Below the pieces are notes generated by a model. It had not been told where the DNA came from, did not search any database, and was given only the letters and a program-made list of their open reading frames with translations. From Lachnospiraceae bacterium (GTDB lineage Bacteria > Bacillota > Clostridia > Lachnospirales > Lachnospiraceae): 39,621 nt of DNA. Made by a program: the position numbers and the translations under genes. Positions 24,832-33,391 of this stretch are shown here, in pieces. Positions within the stretch are counted from its first letter, which is position 1; every line of letters begins with the position of its first letter. The stretch lies in NCBI GenBank assembly GCA_021771755.1, contig JAETOL010000029.1:1-39621 (forward strand), written 5' to 3'.

Positions 24832-24880
24832 GGGACATCCCATCGGCTAGTAAGTAGAAAGGGGGATAGTGTCCCTTTTT
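24832..24880 (+). terminator. Rho-independent terminator after the sigma-like gene
   Basis: GGGACA (24832-24837) pairs with TGTCCC (24870-24875) followed by TTTTT; inner TCCC can pair with GGGGGA. Confidence 0.75.
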
Positions 24881-24889
24881 ACGCACATT

Positions 24890-25380
24890 GAAAATCTTAT
24901 ACCAGCATTACTGGTACGTTCCCATGGATGGTAGCGTTGCAGGATGAGCGCCATGACGGGAAAACCAGAAACAGATGCCAGTGGCGAGCCGTTGTATGAT
25001 TTATTGTACAGGCTCCCATCTGGTATCTGTTCCGGTTTTCTCCGAGCGATCCATCAGACCTGTCAGGGAGCCGCGGCTGGCTCTCCGCCATGAGCATCCA
25101 TGGGGGATAATGATACGTTTCCTGCCAGCAAGCAGAAGATGGACTCCGGGTTGTAATCAGCAAGACCCTCAGAACATTTGCGAATGGCATCCGCCAGATG
25201 CCTGCCAGTAATGTTCCCATATATGCCATGAAAGGAGTGGCACAGGCTGTCAGGGGTGCGAGGTCAAATGTGACACCGACAATGAACAACAATTTAGAAA
25301 TCAATGGAAGTGTGTCGTTGATATCAGATATATGCGGCTGTGGGGAAACCCACAGCCGTGCTTTAAAAGGATGTGTTTTT
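24890..25380 (+). ncRNA. Candidate large structured non-coding RNA
   Basis: No plausible protein frame, but unusually dense nested complementarity. CCCATGGATG (24921-24930) pairs with CATCCATGGG (25095-25104). Inside it, the arm at 24960-24979 (GAAAACC..CAGATGCC) pairs with 25022-25040 (GGTATCTG..GGTTTTC) over ~18 pairs with one mismatch and one bulge. Inside that, GAGCC (24986-24990) pairs with GGCTC. GAGCC (25068-25072) pairs with GGCTC (25079-25083). GAACATT (25172-25178) pairs with AATGTTC (25210-25216), enclosing GGCATC (25186-25191) with GATGCC (25197-25202). A 10-bp hairpin with a GAAA loop ends it (25335-25358). The strand is inferred from neighbours. No known RNA family is assigned. 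Confidence 0.5.
25335..25358 (+). terminator. Perfect 10-bp hairpin with GAAA tetraloop before the helicase gene
   Basis: CGGCTGTGGG, loop GAAA, CCCACAGCCG, then TGCTTT. It may terminate the candidate RNA (weak T tract) or be its 3' domain. Confidence 0.5.
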
Positions 25381-25419
25381 CTTTGGTATTGACGTCATGC
25401 GTGAAAGGCAGGCTATGAA

Positions 25420-27387
25420 ATGAATTATAAGAATCAATATCAAAGAAAAGCACATCGGGAGGTTGACTTTATCTTTTTGACGCTTTTGCCGCAGGCTGGC
25501 CTAAGCGTCAGGGAAGAGCAGGTAAAATTAAGCCATCAGATGTTGGACGCCCTGCTGGAAGGAAATATTGCACTCTGTGACGCAGGTGTGGGAATTGGGA
25601 AAACGTATGCATATCTGGTGGCCTGTATTTTGATGCGGAAATATTTGGTAGCAACGGGAAATGGGTGGCTGTGCGATAAGCGGCCAATCGTTATCTCCAC
25701 ATCCAGCATTGCGCTACAGGAGGCGATCATACAAGAGTATATCCCCTTTTTATCGGATGTCTTTTTGTCAGCCGGATTGATCGGTTCCCCACTAAAAGCA
25801 ATCGTGCGGAAGGGAAAGGAGCATTTTGTCTGTGATGAACGCTTGGGAGTGCGGTTAGAGGCTGTCCGGGAAAAACCTAAGAATGAGCTGCAGAAAAAAG
25901 CGTTGTTTTCTTTAAAGCAGATCTACGACATGGATGAGGTGTCTAATCTGAGCAGTTTTGACCGCAGGCTGGTCTGTGTCCCGAAGTTCTGCCCGAAAGA
26001 GTGTCCGGGAAGGACAAGCTGCCGTTACCAGATGTATCTGAAACAGGCACGGAATCCGGATATCTTTTTCCAGATCTGTAACCATAATTATCTGCTTGCG
26101 GATTCTTCCCACCGGGCTAAGGATTATAAACCGCTTTTGACGGATTACCGGGCGCTCATCGTGGATGAAGCCCATAAACTTCCGGAGGCGGCAAGGCAGA
26201 TGTATGGAAAATCACTCTGCTATGAAGATATTCTGGAAATCTGCTATTTTCTTGAACGGGAGCATCAGGGGATGGCTGCCAAGAAGCTAAAAAGTGTTTT
26301 CCATAACCTGTTCTATGTAGTCAGAGAAAATTACATGGCAAAGGATGGACCAGCATCGGCTTTCCATATGACGGAGGAATGTGCCATCGTGCTGGAAGAA
26401 GGAAAGACGCTTTTAAAGGAACTGACAGGAAAACTAAGGGGAATCGCTCCGGGATGGATACGAAATCAGCTGGAAGAAGCAGGAGAGGTGTTATCTATTT
26501 TTTCAGGCTCCGGCAAACGGTACATTCTGCATTTGGAGCAGGATAAAGGAAAACTGCCGCAGCTGTGTGCCACAAGCAGGAAGATTCCGGATATTCTCTC
26601 CGGTGTGTTATGGAGCCGGGGATTCCCGGCAATCCTGACCAGCGGCACCTTAAAGGCCGGGAATGGCTTTTCCCGCACCCGGCAGGAAAACGGGCTGGGA
26701 AAGGAAATCCGGGTAACGGAGTATGTGGCGGAATCCCCATTTGCCTATGAGAAGAACTGTTTATTGTATCTGCCACAGACACTGCAAAGGACAAAGCATG
26801 GCAGCCGGGAGGAAGCCGTCATGCTGGCACAGCATATCCAACGGCTGATCTGTTCGACTTACGGACATACGCTGGTGCTGTTCACCTCTTATTCTCTAAT
26901 GGGTAGCGTTTACCAGATTTTGCGGGACAGCCTGCCTTTCCCGATGGTGGAAGTATGGCGCAATGCTCAGGAGGAGATCATGCGGTTTAAAACATTGGAG
27001 AATGCAGTGCTGTTCGCAGCCGGCTCTTGTTGGGAAGGTGTTGATTTTCCAGGAGACATCGTATCATCGCTGATTATCGTAAGACTGCCCTTTGCTGTCC
27101 CGGATCCATTAAGGGAGGCGGAAAAAGAGCGGTATGCTACCCTGCCGGAATATATCCGGGATATTATTGTGCCGGATATGCAGAAAAAGCTGCGTCAGGG
27201 TTTCGGAAGGGCGATCCGGACGGAGAGCGATACCTGTGTAGTGTCTATCCTGGATCACCGGGCAGTAGCCGGGGGCAGGTATCATGAGGATGTCCTGTGT
27301 GCGCTTCCAGCCTGCCAGATGGCGGAGTCAATTGAGGATGTGGAAGCCTTTATCCGCAGGCAGAAACAGGAAGGATATTATATGTAG
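25420..27387 (+). CDS. DinG/XPD-type Fe-S superfamily 2 DNA helicase of the mobile element
   Basis: 655 residues. Walker A is DAGVGIGKT (54-62) and the DEAH box is in ALIVDEAHKLPEA (249-252). Between them lie four cysteines in the family's cluster pattern, C138 and then C191, C195 and C201 in FCPKECPGRTSC, a likely 4Fe-4S cluster. The C-terminal helicase motifs include AGSCWEGVDFPGD and QGFGRAIRTESDT (motif VI arginines). There is no N-terminal exonuclease domain, unlike Bacillus DinG. It precedes the recombinase trio, so a role in element replication or excision processing is plausible but inferred. Confidence 0.9.
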   Translation: MNYKNQYQRKAHREVDFIFLTLLPQAGLSVREEQVKLSHQMLDALLEGNIALCDAGVGIGKTYAYLVACILMRKYLVATGNGWLCDKRPIVISTSSIALQEAIIQEYIPFLSDVFLSAGLIGSPLKAIVRKGKEHFVCDERLGVRLEAVREKPKNELQKKALFSLKQIYDMDEVSNLSSFDRRLVCVPKFCPKECPGRTSCRYQMYLKQARNPDIFFQICNHNYLLADSSHRAKDYKPLLTDYRALIVDEAHKLPEAARQMYGKSLCYEDILEICYFLEREHQGMAAKKLKSVFHNLFYVVRENYMAKDGPASAFHMTEECAIVLEEGKTLLKELTGKLRGIAPGWIRNQLEEAGEVLSIFSGSGKRYILHLEQDKGKLPQLCATSRKIPDILSGVLWSRGFPAILTSGTLKAGNGFSRTRQENGLGKEIRVTEYVAESPFAYEKNCLLYLPQTLQRTKHGSREEAVMLAQHIQRLICSTYGHTLVLFTSYSLMGSVYQILRDSLPFPMVEVWRNAQEEIMRFKTLENAVLFAAGSCWEGVDFPGDIVSSLIIVRLPFAVPDPLREAEKERYATLPEYIRDIIVPDMQKKLRQGFGRAIRTESDTCVVSILDHRAVAGGRYHEDVLCALPACQMAESIEDVEAFIRRQKQEGYYM

Positions 27388-27483
27388 AAACAGGTTCGTG
27401 GCGTTGTTGGTACTGACCAGATCTGGAACCGTTTTGCAGCAAAAGTTCAGTGGTATTTCGGGCATTTTCAGGGGAGTTTGGAA

Positions 27484-27512
27484 TTGCTTTGTTGCCCCGG
27501 AGTGGGTATACT
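27484..27512 (+). promoter_or_regulatory. Promoter of the recombinase operon
   Basis: TTGCTT (27484-27489), 17-bp spacer, TATACT (27507-27512), 34 bp before the first recombinase start. Confidence 0.6.
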
Positions 27513-27546
27513 GTGTATAGCGTTAGAAAGGAAGGAAGTGAGTAAA

Positions 27547-28665
27547 ATGGCACAATATGTTGTAGACATGCAGACGGAGAAACAGGAAAAATTCTATTTT
27601 ATCCGGGAGAAAGAAAGCATGGATATTGTACTTTTACCTTCCAAATATCTGATGCACAAGAAACGGTCGAAGATATCACCGAATACGATCCGAAGAAGCG
27701 CATTTGCATTATCCTATTATCTGAACTTTATGAATGAAAACCAACTGCATCTGGACGATGTTTACCAAATGAAATATGCCGAACAGCATGAACACTTTAC
27801 AGACTTTCTGATATGGTTAAAAGCAGGTGAGCATAGCCGGGAGGATTATTCAAAGCTTCCGAATAACGAAACTTGCAATGCGTATTTGAAAGAAGTGTTC
27901 CGGTTCTATACTTTTATAGAACGGGAAAACGGCCAGTCAGAAAGTCTGAAGGTGCTGTCAGATGCACAGACGATTGTGCGAAATTCGATAGGCGTAAGAA
28001 GGGTACTGAACCGAAAGAGCTTTCGGGGTTATTTGAAAGAAAAAGGACATCAGGGAAAAACCATTGAGCAGGACAAGATCGTAAGTTTGCTGCAGGAATG
28101 TGCAAACTGCCGCGATCAGGTTCTGCTTTTATTATTGGCCGAGACAGGGTTTCGTATCGGGGAACTCTTAGGTGTCCGGTACAGAGAGGACATTGATTAT
28201 AAAAACCATGTAATTTATGTAAACTTTCGGGATGATAATGAGAATAACGCAAGGGCTAAGAATGCAGAATTCCGCAGGGCAAAGATCAGTGATGCGACAT
28301 TTGATATCTTGATGTTTTATATTGAAGATTACAAAGAACTGATTCTGAAACAGAAATACCTGTTTATCAATATCTCCGGTGATTACGCTGGGAAACCATT
28401 CAAAGTAAGCGGGGTGTATGCAATGTTACGCAGGCTGGAAGAAAAGACTGGCATCAAGGCATCTCCACATATGCTGAGACATTACTTCGCAAATGCGAGG
28501 CGGAAAGATGGCTGGAAACTGGAACTTATCAGCCAGGCACTCGGACATCGGAATATCGAGACCACCATGAAATATCTGAATATAACAGATGAGGAATTGA
28601 TAGAAGTCAGCGATGCATTTTACAGTAAGCATCAGGCCATGTATGGCATTCAGGATCTGTTATAG
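27547..28665 (+). CDS. Tyrosine recombinase 1 (Tn554 TnpA-like)
   Basis: 372 residues from the ATG at 27547 behind AAGGAAG; a longer frame to 27478 has no site. An N-terminal SAM-like core-binding domain is followed by the catalytic domain with Arg203 (ETGFRIGELL), His308/Arg311 (SPHMLRHYF), His334 (ALGHRNIETT) and nucleophile Tyr343 (MKYLN). All residues needed for strand exchange are present. The length is close to Tn554 TnpA (361 aa). It is the first of three tandem recombinases. Confidence 0.92.
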   Translation: MAQYVVDMQTEKQEKFYFIREKESMDIVLLPSKYLMHKKRSKISPNTIRRSAFALSYYLNFMNENQLHLDDVYQMKYAEQHEHFTDFLIWLKAGEHSREDYSKLPNNETCNAYLKEVFRFYTFIERENGQSESLKVLSDAQTIVRNSIGVRRVLNRKSFRGYLKEKGHQGKTIEQDKIVSLLQECANCRDQVLLLLLAETGFRIGELLGVRYREDIDYKNHVIYVNFRDDNENNARAKNAEFRRAKISDATFDILMFYIEDYKELILKQKYLFINISGDYAGKPFKVSGVYAMLRRLEEKTGIKASPHMLRHYFANARRKDGWKLELISQALGHRNIETTMKYLNITDEELIEVSDAFYSKHQAMYGIQDLL

Positions 28666-28680
28666 GAAGGAGGCGGTCAA

Positions 28681-30657
28681 GTGTCTGCAATCAGATTGCT
28701 GCAAGCTGGACGGCAGGAGGATATACGGCATCTTCACAGGCAGCTTATGTCAGGCGGGATATTGCAGAAGGAACTATGGGAAGAAGCGGAAAGTTTCCTT
28801 ATTAAAAAAGAAATTTATGATGTTATTCTGGCAGAGGAAAAAGATCTTCAGGAATATAAAAAATGTTTGTCGGATAGCGGCAACTATACGAAGAAGCAGG
28901 TAGTGGAGCGGTCATCCGCACTGCGGAAGATCCAGCAGTATTGGGTAGAAACGGAATACGGGGAACTGCTCTCAGAGATCCGGGAATGCCAGGTGCCAGA
29001 TGAAGCATTGAAAGGAAACATTAAGAGGTTTCTCATCCGGCAGGGAATCCATCACATCAGGGATATTGATTATTCGGTGCGGAGCAGATATGAAGCGGAA
29101 TTGCAAAAGACCGGGAATGAGCAGCGTGTGATGAAATATCTGAAGGTATTCGACCATATCAAACAGTACAGTATCCGAAATGAGATAAGCAGCCTGCCGG
29201 GAATGGCAAGGCACCGGATGCAGTATAGAGCGCAGATTATTTTCCTGCCTTACCTGCCGGATCCGGAACTGGTCAAGGATTTTGAATACGTCCAGGATAA
29301 GCAGGAACTGGTATGGGATTTTGCAAGGAGAGCAGCTGATAAATTGAAAAGGCAGGTGTTCCTGCTGTTAAACTATATATTGGAAAATCTATACCAAGAC
29401 AATCCAAAGGAAAGGCGGGTACGGTACTTACTGCCCTTGCACTGGCTGTATGATTTCTGTGTGGATGAGGGTATCGAAGATATGGAATGCCTGGAATTGA
29501 GCCATATCTGCCGATTTGAAAAAATCGTAGAGCAGAAAGTGGTCAATGTAAAAAATTCCATGCAGATCATTGATAACAGCCGGAAAATTTTATTTTTGAC
29601 AGCACCGGAGATCCACTGGCATGCCAATGTGTGGTATATGGAACGGTTCCACTTAGCAGAGGACAGGCTGAATCCGAGCAGCCCGGTGCAGCGGCTGAGC
29701 TTTATAGAAGTTACCAACCGAAAGAACCGGGAACTTCTGCAGGAATACGCAAAATACCATGTTGGAATCGGAGGGCTTACCATAGCTAATATCCGGGGAC
29801 AGCTATATGAGGTTAAGAAACTGCTGGAATATTTTAATGAAGAAATTTCCATCTGTCAGGTGGATGAAAATCAACTGGATGGCTATTTCAGGGAGCTGGA
29901 AGAAAAGGATACAAAGGATGACACGTTTAATAAAAGAATTGTGTGTTATCTGAAGTTTTATCAGTTTTTGAATGTACGGGGATATATCAAGGAAATCCCA
30001 TTCCAGCCGGAGTATTATCTGAAAAAGACGTATCCGGAGCATCATGACAGAACGGTGGAAGAAAAAGTTTATATGGAGATTCTGCATAAGCTCTACTTAT
30101 TTCCGCCGGTTCCCAAGCTGATATTTTTGCATTTGTGGTGTACCGGACTCAGGATCAGCGAAGTATGCACATTAAAAGGAGACGCCTATTATTGGGATGG
30201 GGAAGATGCATGGCTGAAAGTTTACCAGATTAAGATGAAGGCGGATAAAATGATTCCGATACCGTTTATGCTATACATGGTTATGCGGAAATACATAGAG
30301 AAGAACCATATCCACCCGAAAGATTATATATTCAAAGGGAAAAATGGCGGAGCATACCGGGTAGCGACATTTCAGAAAGTATTTCAGCATCACTGCATCA
30401 AGAACCAGATCGCAGATGGGGAATATATTTTTAAATCCCATGATTACAGGCATACGCTGGCTACCCGTTTTTATGACGATGGCGTTTCCATACAGACGAT
30501 CCGGGATTATCTCGGACATTTCTCGGAGGACATGACAAAACAGTATGTAGACTTCATGCCAAAGAGGATCGCCAAAGCGAATGATGCCTATTTTAAGAAA
30601 CCGGGAAATGACCTGGCATCATCTATCACAGTGAAGAAGCGTGGTGATAAGAAATGA
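28681..30657 (+). CDS. Tyrosine recombinase 2 (Tn554 TnpB-like)
   Basis: 658 residues from a GTG with AAGGAGG upstream. A long N-terminal half of unknown fold precedes a tyrosine recombinase domain with Arg491 (GLRISEVCTLKGD), His587/Arg590 (SHDYRHTLATRF), His613 (YLGHFSEDMT) and Tyr622 (KQYVDF). The size and position match TnpB of Tn554 (about 630 aa). The stop overlaps the next start as ATGA. It starts 15 bp after recombinase 1, so all three are one operon. Confidence 0.92.
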   Translation: MSAIRLLQAGRQEDIRHLHRQLMSGGILQKELWEEAESFLIKKEIYDVILAEEKDLQEYKKCLSDSGNYTKKQVVERSSALRKIQQYWVETEYGELLSEIRECQVPDEALKGNIKRFLIRQGIHHIRDIDYSVRSRYEAELQKTGNEQRVMKYLKVFDHIKQYSIRNEISSLPGMARHRMQYRAQIIFLPYLPDPELVKDFEYVQDKQELVWDFARRAADKLKRQVFLLLNYILENLYQDNPKERRVRYLLPLHWLYDFCVDEGIEDMECLELSHICRFEKIVEQKVVNVKNSMQIIDNSRKILFLTAPEIHWHANVWYMERFHLAEDRLNPSSPVQRLSFIEVTNRKNRELLQEYAKYHVGIGGLTIANIRGQLYEVKKLLEYFNEEISICQVDENQLDGYFRELEEKDTKDDTFNKRIVCYLKFYQFLNVRGYIKEIPFQPEYYLKKTYPEHHDRTVEEKVYMEILHKLYLFPPVPKLIFLHLWCTGLRISEVCTLKGDAYYWDGEDAWLKVYQIKMKADKMIPIPFMLYMVMRKYIEKNHIHPKDYIFKGKNGGAYRVATFQKVFQHHCIKNQIADGEYIFKSHDYRHTLATRFYDDGVSIQTIRDYLGHFSEDMTKQYVDFMPKRIAKANDAYFKKPGNDLASSITVKKRGDKK

Positions 30658-32147
30658 GAAAAAGAATTTATGTGTATGAGATGGACTGTTATAAGCAGGC
30701 ATCTGAGGAGCAGATTGAAAAAATGCATATCCGCCCGGATCGGTACTTTGATCTGGAAGGGCTTCCTTCAGAGGATGTCGGCAGGCTGTTAGAAGATTTT
30801 ATATGGGATAGAGGAAAGAAACTTGCTCCCTCCAGCCTGTCAAGTGAGCTGCTCTATTACAATAATATTAGGGATTTTCTGATTGATCGGAATATACGCA
30901 AGCTGGATGTAAAGGCAGAGGAAAAAATAATCCGTATGCTGAAAGGCTGGATGATGGAAAAGGGATATGCCTTATCAAGCAAAAAATACCGAGCGGCATA
31001 TGACAAGATTGGAATTGAAACTCCCGGCATTGTAAAGCACATGAAGAAAATCCTAAAGTTTGCGAAAGAGGATGATGACCGGGATGAGCAGGAAAAAGAT
31101 GTCTGGAACCTGAAAAATTTTGACTTTCCGATTCACTCGAACCCGATCCTGAATATGGAAACCATCAACTTTACGAAGATTACGCAGCCGGATATCCGGG
31201 AGGAAGTGAAAAAAGCAGTCTTTATGCATCTGAAGTATTCTCCGTTAGGCACGATTCAAAGTGAGATGACTGCCATAAAGCGGTTTACCAGGTTTCTTGA
31301 AAAGCGGTGTCCGGATATTAAATCCCTACAGGAACTGGAGAGGATGCATATCGAGCAGTATCTGATTTATCTGCAAACGGAAGCGCATGAACGGAAAAAT
31401 TACAGATCGGATCTTTACGCCCTGCGGAGGGTGATAGAGGATGTCGGAAATCTGTATGAACGGCAGAGCATGAGCGAACTGTTCTTAAGCAATGATTTTC
31501 CAAGCACTCCAAGGCATATCTTCAAGTTTTATACGGATGCGGAGATCAAGAGATTAAACGAACACATTTTCAAAATGGATGAGCAGGTATGCAGGGCGTT
31601 GATTATCCACCAGTTATTGGGAACACGGATATCGGATACACTGACCTTAAAGCCGGATTGTCTGAGCATGAGGGAAGGACGGTATTTTATAAGGATCGAC
31701 CAGGTGAAATCCGTAACGTATGAAAAAGCCATCAGCGAAGAAGTGGCACTGCTTATCATGAAAGCGATCGATTATACGAAAGAGCGGTATGGGGAAACAA
31801 CATACATTTTTGTAAAGAAAAATGATCCGACAAAACCTTACCAGTATAACATGATCCAAAACCAGATCATGACGATGATACGCCAGAAAGATATCCGGGA
31901 TGACAACGGTGAATTGCTGCAGTTTGGTACCCATATATTCCGGCACTGCTATGGCAAGAAATTGACGGAAATGCACGTAGATGACTGGATGATAGCAAAG
32001 CTGCTGGGGCATACCTCAACACAATCGGTGCATTATTACCGGAAAATTGGCAATAAGCTAATGGCGGATGAGACAAGAACTGCAAGAGAAAAAATGGATA
32101 TGATCCTATTAGATATCATAGAAGGATGGGATGATTATGAAATATGA
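30654..32147 (+). CDS. Tyrosine recombinase 3
   Basis: 497 residues, overlapping its neighbour by 4 bp. It has Arg325 (LLGTRISDTLTLKPD), His427/Arg430 (HIFRHCYGKKL), His453 (KLLGHTSTQS) and Tyr462 (VHYYRKIG). Tn554 itself has only two recombinases plus TnpC; three in a row is the arrangement called recombinase in trio. All three have intact active sites, so none is obviously decaying. Confidence 0.92.
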   Translation: MRKRIYVYEMDCYKQASEEQIEKMHIRPDRYFDLEGLPSEDVGRLLEDFIWDRGKKLAPSSLSSELLYYNNIRDFLIDRNIRKLDVKAEEKIIRMLKGWMMEKGYALSSKKYRAAYDKIGIETPGIVKHMKKILKFAKEDDDRDEQEKDVWNLKNFDFPIHSNPILNMETINFTKITQPDIREEVKKAVFMHLKYSPLGTIQSEMTAIKRFTRFLEKRCPDIKSLQELERMHIEQYLIYLQTEAHERKNYRSDLYALRRVIEDVGNLYERQSMSELFLSNDFPSTPRHIFKFYTDAEIKRLNEHIFKMDEQVCRALIIHQLLGTRISDTLTLKPDCLSMREGRYFIRIDQVKSVTYEKAISEEVALLIMKAIDYTKERYGETTYIFVKKNDPTKPYQYNMIQNQIMTMIRQKDIRDDNGELLQFGTHIFRHCYGKKLTEMHVDDWMIAKLLGHTSTQSVHYYRKIGNKLMADETRTAREKMDMILLDIIEGWDDYEI

Positions 32148-32562
32148 TAAAATGATAGAGATTACACAGGCCGAGAGCCGAAGGAAGATGGAGGTTGCAA
32201 AAAAAGCTATTTCTAGTATGCTTGATAATATGGAAAGGATTACCGTAGCAGAGTTAGTAAAGAGGACGGGGCTTTCCAGAGGATTTTTTTATAAAAACCA
32301 GATGGTTAGGTGTGAGCTGGATGCTGCCATCCACAGGCAGGAATCCATCTTTAAGAATCAGCATCCGGTTATAATGGACAAAGAACTTGAAGATACGATG
32401 GTTGATTTGAGGCTTGAATTATTAAAAAGCAAAACGAAAAATGAGGAACTATCAGAGCAGAATCAAGAATTACAGAAGAAAAATGAACAGTTACAACAAG
32501 AGATAGAGAGGTTGAATAAACGGTTAAGTCGGAAAGAAGTCTCCGTTCTGAAAAAACTATGA
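32137..32562 (+). CDS. TnpC/DUF6262-like coiled-coil accessory protein 1
   Basis: 141 residues from the ATG at 32137 (chosen to match its paralogue; ATG at 32131 also possible). The N-terminal ~70 residues contain ITVAELVKRTGLSRGFFYKN, a TetR-like helix-turn-helix. The C-terminal ~50 form a coiled coil (leucine repeats ELSEQNQELQKKNEQLQQEI). Tn554 TnpC, a similar small protein, influences efficiency and orientation of transposition. It overlaps the end of recombinase 3. Confidence 0.85.
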   Translation: MKYDKMIEITQAESRRKMEVAKKAISSMLDNMERITVAELVKRTGLSRGFFYKNQMVRCELDAAIHRQESIFKNQHPVIMDKELEDTMVDLRLELLKSKTKNEELSEQNQELQKKNEQLQQEIERLNKRLSRKEVSVLKKL

Positions 32563-32601
32563 AAATGGTGTGGGCAGGAGTTGGTAAGAGGATGATAGCA
32601 T

Positions 32602-32970
32602 ATGAAATATGATAAAATGGTTGAATGCAGCCAAGAGCGTAGCGAGCAGAAAGTAGAAACAGCGAAACGAGAAATTGAAAAAATGCTGGAATCAAAAGAG
32701 AAAATAACGGTTGCTGCACTAATCGAAAGGACAGGGTTTTCTAAAGGATTTTTTTACAGGAATGAGACAATGCGTAGAGCAGTAAATGAAGCTATGCATC
32801 AGCAGAGCATAACGTATAATCCTAAACAAGTTATTATTGATATGGCTATGGAGACAACGTTGATTAATGCAAAAATGACTATACAGCAGTTAAAGTCGAA
32901 AATAAAAGAATTGGAAAAAGAGAATGCAGAGTTGTGCGAAGAATTGGAAAGAGTAAAAGGAAACAGTTAG
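32602..32970 (+). CDS. TnpC/DUF6262-like coiled-coil accessory protein 2
   Basis: 122 residues. It starts with the same MKYDKM as protein 1 and keeps the core ITVAALIERTGFSKGFFYRN, but the rest has diverged and the coiled coil is shorter. The two are tandem paralogues, not a recent copy. They could form homo- or heterodimers with the recombinases. Confidence 0.85.
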   Translation: MKYDKMVECSQERSEQKVETAKREIEKMLESKEKITVAALIERTGFSKGFFYRNETMRRAVNEAMHQQSITYNPKQVIIDMAMETTLINAKMTIQQLKSKIKELEKENAELCEELERVKGNS

Positions 32971-33014
32971 ATCGTAACATAGATAAGATTCTGATATTTG
33001 AATATGAATAATCT

Positions 33015-33060
33015 AAGGCAGAATGTAATGGTAAAAACCAGGTACGTTCTGCCTTGTTTT
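33015..33060 (+). terminator. Rho-independent terminator at the end of the recombinase operon
   Basis: AAGGCAGAA..GTA pairs with TAC..TTCTGCCTT (13 pairs including one wobble), followed by GTTTTATAT. It marks the right end of the mobile-element genes. Confidence 0.85.
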
Positions 33061-33106
33061 ATATAGATATAAATAATTTGAAAGAGCAGATAACGTGATA
33101 CACATA

Positions 33107-33324
33107 ATGTGCAAAAAGTGCAAAAATCGAGGGAAAAAGACGAATGAGACGTTTTGGTATATATGGTTAAAGCCAGTGTTTACAAGGCTTGCGAGAGATG
33201 AAAAGGACAGGGGGCTAATTTTATGGTCGTGCTGATCGGTCTTGTAATCATTTTTAAGGAACAGCTTACCACTCTGGTAAAGAATATCCTGGCTAAGATT
33301 ACAAAACAGAGCAATTCAATTTAA
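33107..33324 (+). pseudogene. Flp/class III (tad) pilin gene, frameshifted
   Basis: Reading across frames gives FWYIWLKPVFTRLARDEK, then after a -1 shift at about 33200 GQGANF and MVVLIGLVIIFKEQL, then KITKQSNSI. This has the layout of a Flp pilin: basic cytoplasmic start, DEKGQG-like processing region, hydrophobic helix and short tail. No single frame covers it, and the -1 shift occurs at GATGAAAAGGACAGG. The start is unclear (ATG 33107 in one frame, or ATG 33144 behind GAGGG in another). The 33-codon frame 33223-33324 alone is too short. It abuts the mobile element's terminator. Confidence 0.6.
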
Positions 33325-33391
33325 AAAACAGAGTTTTGCGGAGCAGCCATTTTTAGGAGAGCAAAAAGGACATCAGAAAGGAAAGGTATTT

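Noticed and set aside
24897-25304. 135-codon open frame on the minus strand across the candidate RNA
   Set aside because: No ribosome site, no recognisable domain and odd composition. The stretch's self-complementarity explains the openness better.
25335-25358. GAAA-capped hairpin as group II intron domain V
   Set aside because: The stem is perfect with no bulge or catalytic triad, and no reverse transcriptase or maturase is nearby.
24890-25380. IscB/TnpB-type guide RNA or retron RNA
   Set aside because: No RuvC/HNH nuclease or reverse transcriptase gene is adjacent; the downstream protein is a helicase.
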